Below the pieces are notes generated by a model. It searched no databases and had not been told where the DNA came from. It worked only from the letters and a program-made list of their open reading frames with translations. A stretch of 64,000 bases of DNA from Ptiloglossa arizonensis (Eukaryota; Arthropoda; Insecta; Hymenoptera; Colletidae). Of the stretch, positions 49,712 through 61,700 are shown piece after piece. A program made the position numbers and the translations under genes. Each line of letters begins with the position of its first letter. Positions within the stretch are counted from its first letter, which is position 1. The stretch lies in the NCBI RefSeq assembly GCF_051014685.1, contig NW_027478517.1, forward strand, positions 992,001 to 1,056,000, read 5' to 3'.

Positions 49712-52700
49712 TCGCGAGATATGGGAGTTTGAAGCTAAGAAATGGTTGAGAATGTAACAAATTTTTCGCACCTCTGCTGGTCCAAGCGCTAGCCAGAATG
49801 GCCTAGGGATAAAATACACATACCGTTGTAAACGGACGAGTTTCTACTTTCAGACGCAATCGAAATTTTTGGGTTAGTTCAATACGTTCGCGAGATATGG
49901 GAGTTTGAAGCTAAGAAATGGTTGAGAAGGCAACAAATTTTTCGCACTTCTGCTGCTCCAATCGCTTAACCAGGTTGGCCTAGGGAAAAAATACACATAC
50001 CGTTGTAATCGGGCGAGTTTCTACTTTCAGACGCAGCAGGAATTTTTGGGATTGATCAATCCGTTCGCGAGATATGTGAGTTTGAAACTAAGAAATAGTT
50101 GAGAAGACAACAAGTTTTTCGCACTCCTGCTGCACCAAACGCTTAACCAGAATGGCCTAGGGGAAAATACACATACCGTTGCAATCGGGCTAGTTTCTAC
50201 TTTCAGGTGCAATAGGAATTTTCGGGATAGGTCTATCTGTTCGCGAGATATGGGAGTTTGAAGCTAAGAAATGGTTGAGAAGACAACAAATTTTTCGCAA
50301 TTCTGCTGTTCCAAACGCTTAACCAGAATGGCCTAGGGAAAAAATACACACATCGTTGTAACCGGACGAGTTTCTACTTTCAGACGCAATAGGAATTTTT
50401 GGGTTTGGTCAATCCGTTCGCGAGATATGGGAGTTTGAAACTAAGAAATGTTTGAGAAGGCAACAAATTTTTCGCACTTCTGCTGCTCCAAACGCGTAAC
50501 CAGAATGGCCTAGGGGAAAAATACACATACCGTTGTAGTCGGGCGAGTTTCTACATTCAGATGCAATAGGAATTTTTGGGTTAGGTCAATCCGTTCGCGA
50601 GATATGGGAGTTTGAAGCTAAGAAATGGTTGAGAAGGTAACAAATTTTTCGCACCTCTGCTGGTCCAAGCGCTAGCCAGAATGGCCTAGGGATAAAATAC
50701 ACATACCGTTGTAACCGGACGAGTTTCTACTTTCAGACGCAATCGGAATTTTTGGGTTAGTTCAATCCGTTCGCGAGATATGGGAGTTTGAAGCTAAGAA
50801 ATGGTTGAGAAGGCAACAAATTTTTCGCATTTGTGCTGCTCCAATCGCTTAACCAGATTGGCCTAGGGAAAAAATACACATACCGTTGTAATCGGGCGAG
50901 TTCCTACTTTCAGACGCAGCAGGAATTTTTGGGATTGGTCAATCCGTTCGCGAGATATGTGAGCTTGAAGCAAAGAAATAGTTGAGAAGACAACAAGTTT
51001 TTCGCACTCCTGCTGCTCCAAACGCTTAACCAGAATGGCATAGGGGAAAAATACACATACCGTTGTAGTCGGGCGAGTTTCTAAATTCAGATGCAATAGG
51101 AATTTTTGGGATAGGTCAATTCGTTCGCGAGATATGGGAGTTTGAAGCTAAGAAATGGTTGAGAAGGTAACAAATTTTTCGCACCTCTGCTGGTCCAAGC
51201 GCTAGCCAGAATGGCCTAGGGATAAAATACACATACAGTTGTAAACGGACGAGTTTCTACTTTCAGACGCAATTGGAATTTTTGGGTTAGTTCAATCCGT
51301 TCGCGAGATATAGGAGTTTGAAGCTAAGAAATGGTTGAGAAGGCAACAAATTTTTCGCTCTTCTGCTGCTCCAATCGCTTAACCAGGTTGGCCTAGGGAA
51401 AAAATTTACATACTGTTGTAATCGGGCGAGTTTCTACTTTCAGACGCAGCAGGAATTTTTGGGATTCGTCAATCCGTTCGCGAGATATGTGAGTTTGAAT
51501 CTAAGAAATAGTTGAGAAGACAATAAGTTTTTCGCACTCCTGCTGCTCCAAACGCTTAACCAGAATGGCCCAGGGGAAAAATACACATACCCTTGCAATC
51601 GGGCTAGTTTCTACTTTCAGATGCAATAGGAATTTTCGGGATAGGTCTATCTGTTCGCGAGATATGGGAGTTTGAAGCTAAGAAATGGTTGAGAAGACAA
51701 CAAATTTTTCGCAATTCTGCTGTTCCAAACGCTTAACCAGAATGGCCTAGGGAAAAAATACACATACCGTTGTAATCGAGCGAGTTTCTACTTTCAGATG
51801 CAATAGGAATTTTTGGGTTTGTTCAATCCGTTCGCGAGATATGGGAGTTTGAAGCTAAGAAATGGTTGAGAATGCTACACATTTTTCGCACTTCTGCTGC
51901 TCCAAACGCTTAACCAGAATGTCCTATGGAAAAAATACACATACTGTTGTAATCGGGCTAGTTTCTACTTTCAGACGCAGCAGGACTTTTTGGGTTAGGT
52001 CAATCCGTTCGCGAAATATGGGAGTTTGAAGCTAAGAAATAGTTGAGAGGACAACAAATTTATCGCACTTCTCCTGCTCCAAACGCTTAACCAGAGTGGC
52101 CTAGGGGAAAAATACACATACCGTTGTAATCGGGCGAGTTTCTGCTTTCAGATGCAATAGGAATTTTTGGGTTAGGTCAATCCGTTCGCGAGATATGGGA
52201 GTTTGAAGCTAAGAAATGCTTGAGAAGACAACAAATTTTTCCCACTTCTGCTGCTCCAAACCCTTAACCAGAATGGCCTACGGATAAAATACGCATATCG
52301 TTGTAATCGGGCGAGTTTCTGCTTTCAGACGCAACAGGAATATGAGGGTTTGGTCAGTCCGTTCGCGAGATATGGGGCTTTGAAGCTAAGAAATGGTTGA
52401 CAAGACAACAAATTTTTTGCACTTCTGCTGCTCCAGTCGCTTAAACAGAATGGCCTAGGGGAAAAATACACATACCGTTGTAATCGGGCGAGTTTCTACT
52501 TTCAGACGCAGCAGGAATTTTTGGGTTTGGACAATCCGTTCGCGAGATATGGGAGTTTGAAGCTAAGAAATGGTTGACAAGACAACAAATTTTTTGCACT
52601 TCTGCTGCTCCAGTCGCTTAACCAGAATGGCGTAGGGGAAAAATACACATACCGTAGTAATCGGGCTAGTTTCTACTTTCAGACGCAGTAGGAATTTTTG

Positions 52701-55700
52701 GGTTTGGTCAATCCGTTCGCGAGAAATGGGACTTTGAAGCTAAGAAATGGTTGACAGGACAACAAATTTTTCGCAATTCTGCTGCTCCAAACGCTTAACC
52801 AGAACGGCATTGGGAAAAAATACACATACCGTTGTAATCGGGCGAGTTTCTACTTTCAGATGCAATAGGAACTTTTGGGTTTGTTCAATCCGTTCGCGAG
52901 ATATGGGAGTTTGAAGCTAAGAAATGGTTGAGAAGGTATTAAATTTTTCGCACTTCTGCTGGTCCAAAAGATTAACCAGAATGGCCTAGGGAAAAAATAC
53001 ACATATCGTTGTAACCGGACGAGTTTCTACTTTCAGACGCAATAGGAATTTTTGGGTTTGGTCAATCCGTTCGCGAGATATGGGAGTTTGAAGCTAAGAA
53101 ATGGTTGAGAAGACAACAAATTTTTCGCACTTCTGCTGCTCCAAACGCTTAACTAGAATGGCCTAGGGAAAAAATACACATACCATTGTAATCGGGCGAG
53201 TTTCTACTTTCAGATGCAATAGGAACTTTTGGGTTTGTTCAATCCGTTCGCGAGATATGGGAGTTTGAAGCTAAGAAATGGTTGAGAAGGTATTAAATTT
53301 TTCGCACTTCTGCTGGTCCAAAAGATTAACCAGAATGGCCTAGGGAAAAAATACACATATCGTTGTAACCGGACGAGTTTCTACTTTCAGACGCAATAGG
53401 AATTTTTGGGTTTGGTCAATCCGTTCGCGAGATATGGGAGTTTGAAACTAAGAAATGTTTGGAAAGGCAAAAAATTTTTCGCACTTCTGCTGCTCCAAAC
53501 GCTTAACCAGAATGGCCTAGGGGAAAAATACACACACCGTTGTAGTCGTGCGAGTTTCTATATTCAGATGCAATAGGAATTTTTGGGTTAGGTCAATCCG
53601 TTCGCGAGATATGGGAGTTTGAAGCTAAGAAATGGTTGAGAAGGTAACAAATTTTTCGCACCTCTGCTGGTCCAAGCGCTAGCCAGAATGGTCTAGGGAT
53701 AAAATACACATACCGTTGTAACCGGACGAGTTTCTACTTTCAGACGCAATCGGAATTTTTGGGTTAGTTCAATCCGTTCGCGAGATATGGGAGTCTGAAG
53801 CTAAGAAATGGTTGAGAACGCAACAAATTTTTCGCAATTCTGCTGCTCCAATCGCTTAACCAGGTTGGCCTAGGGAAAAAATACACATACCGTTGTAATC
53901 GGGCGAGCTTCTACTTTCAGACGCAGCAGGAATTTTTGGGATTTGTCAATCCGTTCGCGAGATATGTGAGTTTGAAGCTAAGAAATAGTTGAGAAGACAA
54001 CAAGTTTTTCGCAATCCTGCTGCTCCAAACGCTTAACCAGAATGGCCTAGGGGAAAAATACACATACCGTTGTAATCGGGCGAGTTTCTATTTTCAGATG
54101 CAATAGGAATTTTTGGGTTAGGTCAATCCGTTCGCGAGATATGGGAGTTTGAAGCTAAGAAATGTTTGAGGAAGCAACAAATTTTTCGCACTTCTGCTGC
54201 TCCAATCGCTTAACCAGATTGGCCTAGGGAAAAAATGCCCATACCGTTATAATCGGGCGAGTTTCTGCTTTCAGACGCAGCAGGAATTTTTGGGTTAGGT
54301 CAATCCGTTCGCGAGATATGGCAGTTTGAAGATAAGAAATGTTTGAGAAGGTATCAAATTTTTCGCACTTCTGCTGGTACAAAAGCTTAACCATAATGTC
54401 CTAGGGAAAAAATACACATATCGTTGTAACCGGACGAGTTTCTACTTTCAGAAGCAATAGGAATTTTTGGGTGAGGTCAATCCGTTCGCGAGATATGGGA
54501 GTTTGAAGCTAAGAAATGTTTGAGGAAGCAACAAATTTTTCGCACTTCTGCTGCTCCAATCGCTTAACCAGATTGGCCTAGGGAAAAAATACACATACTG
54601 TTGTAATCGGGCTAGTTTCTACTTTCAGACGCAGCAGGACTTTTTGGGTTAGGTCAGTCCGTTCGCGAGATATGGGAGTTTGAAGCTAAGAAATAGTTGA
54701 GAGGACAACAAATTTATCGCACTTCTGCTGCTCCAAACGCTTAACCAGAATGGCCTAGGGATAAAATACGCATACCGTTGTAATCGGGCGAGTTCCTGCT
54801 TTCAGACGCAACAGGAATATGTGGGTTTGGTCAATCCGTTCGCGAGATATGGGGCTTTGAAGCTAAGGAATGGTTGACAAGACAACAAATTTTTTGCACT
54901 TCTGCTGCTCCAGTCGCTTAACCAGAATGCCCTAGGGGAAAAATACACATACCGTTGTAATCGGGCTAGTTTCTACTTTCAGACGCAGCAGGAATTTTTG
55001 GGTTTGGTCAATCCGTTCCCGAGGAATGGGAGTTTGAAGCTAAGAAATGGTTGGGAAGACAACAAATTTTTCGCACTTCTGCTGCTCCAAACGCTTAACC
55101 AGAACGGCATAGGGAAAAAATACACATACCGTTGTGATCGAGCGAGTTTTTACTTTCAGATGCAATAGGAATTTTTGGGTTAGGTCAATCCGTTCGCGCG
55201 ATATGGGAGTTTGAAACTAAGAAATGTTTGGAAAGGCAAAAAATTTTTCGCACTTCTGCTGCTCCAAACGCTTAACCAGAATGGCCTAGGGGAAAAATAC
55301 ACACACCGTTGTAGTCGGGCGAGTTTCTATATTCAGATGCAATAGGAATTTTTGGGTTAGGTCAATCCGTTCGCGAGATATGGGAGTTTGAAGCTAAGAA
55401 ATGGTTGAGAAGGTAACAAATTTTTCGCACCTCTGCTGGTCCAAGCGCTAGCCAGAATGGTCTAGGGATAAAATACACATACCGTTGTAACCGGACGAGT
55501 TTCTACTTTCAGACGCAATCGGAATTTTTGGGTTAGTTCAATCCGTTCGCGAGATATGGGAGTCTGAAGCTAAGAAATGGTTGAGAACGCAACAAATTTT
55601 TCGCAATTCTGCTGCTCCAATCGCTTAACCAGGTTGGCCTAGGGAAAAAATACACATACCGTTGTAATCGGGCGAGCTTCTACTTTCAGACGCAGCAGGA

Positions 55701-58700
55701 ATTTTTGGGATTGGTCAATCCGTTCGCGAGATATGTGAGTTTGAAGCTAAGAAATAGTTGAGAAGACAACAAGTTTTTCGCACTCCTGCTGCTCCAAACG
55801 CTTAACCAGAATGGCCTAGGGGAAAAATACACATACCGTTGTAATCGGGCGAGTTTCTATTTTCAGATGCAATAGGAATTTTTGGGTTAGGTCAATCCGT
55901 TCGCGAGATATGGGAGTTTGAAGCTAAGAAATGTTTGAGGAAGCAACAAATTTTTCGCACTTCTGCTGCTCCAATCGCTTAACCAGATTGGCCTAGGGAA
56001 AAAATGCCCATACCGTTATAATCGGGCGAGTTTCTGCTTTCAGACGCAGCAGGAATTTTTGGGTTAGGTCAATCCGTTCGCGAGATATGGCAGTTTGAAG
56101 ATAAGAAATGTTTGAGAAGGTATCAAATTTTTCGCACTTCTGCTGGTACAAAAGCTTAACCATAATGTCCTAGGGAAAAAATACACATATCGTTGTAACC
56201 GGACGAGTTTCTACTTTCAGAAGCAATAGGAATTTTTGGGTGAGGTCAATCCGTTCGCGAGATATGGGAGTTTGAAGCTAAGAAATGTTTGAGAAGGCAA
56301 CAAATTTTTCGCACTTCTGCTGCTGCAAACGCTTAACCAGAATGGCCTAGGCAAAAAATACACATACCGTTGTAATCGGGCGAGTTTCTACTTTCAGATG
56401 CAATAGGAATTTTTGGGTTAGCTCAATCCGTTCGCGAGAAATGGGACTTTGAAGCTAAGAAATGGTTGACAAGGCAACAATTTTTTCGCAATTCTGCTGC
56501 TCCAAACGCTTAACCAGAACGGCGTAGGGAAAAAATACACATACCGTTGTAATCGGGAGAGTTTCTACTTTCCAGACGCAGCAGGAATTTTTGGGTTTGG
56601 TCAATTCGTTCGCGAGATATGTGAGCTTGAAGCTAAGAAATGGTTGACAAGACAACAAATTTTTAGCACTTCTGCTGCTCCAGTCGCTTAACCAGAATGG
56701 CCTAGGGGAAAAATACACATACCGTTGTAATCGGGCGAGTTTCTACTTTCAGGCGCAACAGGAATTTTTGGATTTGGTCAATCCGTTCGCGAGATATGTG
56801 AGTTTGAAGCTAAAAAATGGTTGACAAGACAACAAATTTTTTGCACTTCTGCTGCTCCAGTCGCTTAACCAGAATGGCATAGGGGATGAAAAAAAACATA
56901 CCGTTGTAATCGAGCGAGTTTCTACTTTCAGATGCAATAGGAATTTTTGGGTTAGGTCATCCGTTCGCGAGATATGGGAGTTAGAAGCTAAGAAATGGTT
57001 GAGAAGACAACAAATTTTTCGCACTTCTGCTGCTCCAAACGCTTAACCAGAATGGCCTAGGGAAAAAATACACATACCTTTGTAATCGGGCGAGTTTCTA
57101 CTTTCAGATGCAATAGGAACTTTTGGGTTTGTTCAATCCGTTCGCGAGATATAGGAGTTTGAAGCTAAGAAATGGTTGAGAATGCTACACATTTTTCGCA
57201 CTTCTTCTGCTCCAAACGCTTAACCAGAATGTCCTAGGGAAAAAATACACATACTGTTGTAATCGGGCTAGTTTCTACTTTCAGACGCAGCAGGACTTTT
57301 TGGGTTAGGTCAATCCGTTCGCGAGATATGGGAGTTTGAAGCTAAGAAATAGTTGAGAGGACAACAAATTTATCGCACTTCCGCTGCTCCAAACGCTTAA
57401 CCAGAATGGCCTAGGGATAAAATACGCATACCGTTGTAATCGGGCGTGTTCCTGCTTTCAGACGCAACAGGAATATGTGGGTTTGGTCAATCCGTTCGCG
57501 AGATATGTGGCTTTGAAGCTAAGGAATGGTTGACAAGACAACAAATTTTTTGCACTTCTGCTGCTCCAGTCGCTTAACCAGAATGCCCTAGGGGAAAAAT
57601 ACACATACCGTTGTAATCGGGCTAGTTTCTACTTTCAGACGCAGCAGGAATTTTTGGGTTTGGTCAATCCGTTCCCGAGGAATGGGACTTTGAAGCTAAG
57701 AAATGGTTGACAAGACAACAAATTTTTCGCAATTCTGCTGCTCCAAACGCTTAACCAGAACGGCATTGGGAAAAAATACACATACCGTTGTAATCGAGCG
57801 AGTTTCTACTTTCAGATGCAATAGGAATTTTTGGGTTAGGTCAATCCGCTCGCGAGATATGGGAGTTTGAAGCTAAGAAATGGTTGAGAAGACAACAAAT
57901 TTTTCGCACTTCTGCTGCTCCAAACGCTTAACCAGAATGGCCTAGGAAAAAATACACATACCGTTGTAATCGGGCGAGTTTCTACTTTCAGATGCAATAG
58001 GAACTTTTGGGTTTGTTCAATCCGTTCGCGAGATATGGGAGTTTGAAGCTAAGAAATGGTTGAGAAGGAATCAAATTTTTCGCACTTCTGCTGGTCCAAA
58101 AGCTTAACCAGAATTGCCTAGGGAAAAAAAACACATATCGTTGTAACCGGACGAGTTTCTATTTTCAGATGCAATAGGAATTTTTGGGTTAGGTCAATCC
58201 GTTCGCGAGATATGGGAGTTTGAAGCTAAGAAATGTTTGAGGAAGCAACAAATTTTTCGCACTTCTGCTGCTCCAATCGCTTAATCAGATTGGCCTAGGG
58301 AAAAAATACACATACTGTTGTAATCGGGCTAGTTTCTACTTTCAGACGCAGCAGGACTTTTTGGGTTAGGTCAGACCGTTCGCGAGATATGGGAGTTTGA
58401 AGCTAAGAAATAGTTGAGAGGACAACAAATTTATCGCACTTCTGCTGCTCCAAACGCTTAACCAGAATGGCCTAGGGATAAAATACGCATACCGTTGTAA
58501 TCGGGCGAGTTCCTGCTTTCAGACGCAACAGGAATATGTGGGTTTGGTCAATCCGTTCGCGAGATATGGGGCTTTGAAGCTAAGGAATGGTTGACAAGAC
58601 AACAAATTTTTTGCACTTCTGCTGCTCCAGTCGCTTAACCAGAATGCCCTAGGGGAAAAATACACATACCGTTGTAATCGGGCTAGTTTCTACTTTCAGA

Positions 58701-61700
58701 CGCAGCAGGAATTTTTGGGTTTGGTCAATCCGTTCCCGAGGAATGGGAGTTTGAAGCTAAGAAATGGTTGGGAAGACAACAAATTTTTCGCACTTCTGCT
58801 GCTCCAAACGCTTAACCAGAACGGCATAGGGAAAAAATACACATACCGTTGTGATCGAGCGAGTTTTTACTTTCAGATGCAATAGGAATTTTTGGGTTAG
58901 GTCAATCCGTTCGCGCGATATGGGAGTTTGAAGATAAGAAATGGTAGACAAGACAACAAATTTTTCGCAATTCTGCTGCCCAAACGCTTAACCAGAATGG
59001 CCTAGGCAAAAAATACACATACCGTTGTAATCGAGCGAGTTTCTACTTTCAGATGCAATAGGAATCTTCGGGTTAGGTCAATCCGTTCGCGAGATATGGG
59101 AGTTTGAAGCTAAGAAATGGTTGAGAAAACAACAAATTTTTCGCACTTCTGCTGCTCCAAACGCTTAACCAGAATGGCCTAGGGGAAAAATACACATACC
59201 GTTGTAATCGGGCGAGTTTCTACTTTCAGATGCAATAGGAATTTTTGGGTTAGTTCAATCCGTTCGCGCGATATGGGAGTTTGAAGATAAGAAATGCTTG
59301 ACAAGACAACAAATTTTTTGCACTTCTGCTGCTCCTGTCGCTTAAGCAGAATGGCCTAGGGGAAAAATACACATACCGTTGTAATCGGGCTAGTTTCTAC
59401 TTTCAGACGCAGCAGGAATTTTTGGGTTTGGTCAATCCGTTCGCGAGAAATGGGGCTTTGAAGCTAAGAAATGGTTGACAAGACAACAAATTTTTCGTAA
59501 TTCTGCTGCTCCAAACGCTTAACCAGAATGGCCTAGGCAAAAAATACACATACCGTTGTAATCGGGCGAGTTTCTACTTTCAGATGCAATAGGAACTTTT
59601 GGGTTTGTTCAATCCGTTCGCGCGATATGGGAGTTTGAAGATAAGAAATGCTTGACAAGACAACAAATTTTTTGCACTTCTGCTGCTCCTGTCGCTTAAG
59701 CAGAATGGCCTAGGGGAAAAATACACATACCGTTGTAATCGAGCGAGTTTCTACTTTCAGATGCAATAGGAATCTTTGGGTTAGGTCAATCCGTTCGCGA
59801 GATATGGGAGTTTGAAGCTAAGAAATGGTTGAGAAAACAACAATTTTTTCGCAATTCTGCTGCTCCAAACGCTTAACCAGAACGGCGTAGGGAAAAAATA
59901 CACATACCGTTGTAATCGGGAGAGTTTCTACTTTCCAGACGCAGCAGGAATTTTTGGGTTTGGTCAATTCGTTCGCGAGATATGTGAGCTTGAAGCTAAG
60001 AAATGGTTGACAAGACAACAAATTTTTAGCACTTCTGCTGCTCCAAACGCTTAACCAGAATGGCCTAGGGGAAAAATACACATACCGTTGTAATCGGGCG
60101 AGTTTCTATTTTCAGATGCAATAGGAATTTTTGGGTTAGGTCAATCCGTTCGCGAGATATGGGAGTTTGAAGCTAAGAAATGTTTGAGGAAGCAACAAAT
60201 TTTTCGCACTTCTGCTGCTCCAATCGCTTAACCAGATTGGCCTAGGGAAAAAATGCCCATACCGTTATAATCGGGCGAGTTTCTACTTTCAGACGCAGCA
60301 GGAATTTTTGGGTTAGGTCAATCCGTTCGCGAGATATGGCAGTTTGAAGATAAGAAATGTTTGAGAAGGTATCAAATTTTTCGCACTTCTGCTGGTACAA
60401 AAGCTTAACCATAATGTCCTAGGGAAAAAATACACATATCGTTGTAACCGGACGAGTTTCTACTTTCAGACGCAATAGGAATTTTTGGGTTAGGTCAATC
60501 CGTTCGCGAGATATGGGAGTTTGAAGCTAAGAAATGTTTGAGGAGGCAACAAATTTTTCGCACTTCTGCTGCTGCAAACGCTTAACCAGAATGGCCTAGG
60601 GGAAAAATACACATACCGTTGTAATCGGGCGAGTTTCTACTTTCAGACGCAGCAGGAATTTTTGGGTTTGGTCAATCCGTTCGCGAGAAATGGGACTTTG
60701 AAGCTAAGAAATGGTTGACAAGGCAACAATTTTTTCGCAATTCTGCTGCTCCAAACGCTTAACCAGAACGGCGTAGGGAAAAAATACACATACCGTTGTA
60801 ATCGGGAGAGTTTCTACGTTCCAGACGCAGCAGGAATTTTTGGGTTTGGTCAATTCGTTCGCGAGATATGTGAGCTTGAATCTAAGAAATGGTTGACAAG
60901 ACAACAAATTTTTAGCACTTCTGCTGCTCCAGTCGCTTAACCAGAATGGCCTAGGGGAAAAATACACATACCGTTGTAATCGGGCGAGTTTCTACTTTCA
61001 GACGCAGCAGGAATTTTTGGGTTTGGTCAATCCGTTCGCGAGATATGTGAGTTTGAAGCTAAAAAGTGGTTGAGAATGCTACACATTTTTCGCACTTCTG
61101 CTGCTCCAGTCGCTTAACCAGAATGGCATAGGGGATGAAAAAAAACATACCGTTGTAATCGAGCGAGTTTCTACTTTCAGATGCAATAGGAATTTTTGGG
61201 TTAGGTCATCCGTTCGCGAGATATGGGAGTTTGAAGCTAAGAAATGGTTGAGAAGACAACAAATTTTTCGCACTTCTGCTGCTCCAAACGCGTAACCAGA
61301 ATGGCCTAGGGAAAAAATACACATACCTTTGTAATCGGGCGAGTTTCTACTTTCAGATGCAATAGGAACTTTTGGGTTTGTTCAATCCGTTCGCGAGATA
61401 TAGGAGTTTGAAGCTAAGAAATGGTTGAGAATGCTACACATTTTTCGCACTTCTGCTGCTCCAAACGCTTAACCAGAATGTCCTAGGGAAAAAATACACA
61501 TACTGTTGTAATCGGGCTAGTTTCTACTTTCAGACGCAGCAGGACTTTTTGGGTTAGGTCAATCCGTTCGCGAGATATGGGAGTTTGAAGCTAAGAAATA
61601 GTTGAGAGGACAACAAATTTATCGCACTTCTGCTGCTCCAAACGCTTAACCAGAATGGCCTAGGGATAAAATACGCATACCGTTGTAATCGGGCGAGTTC

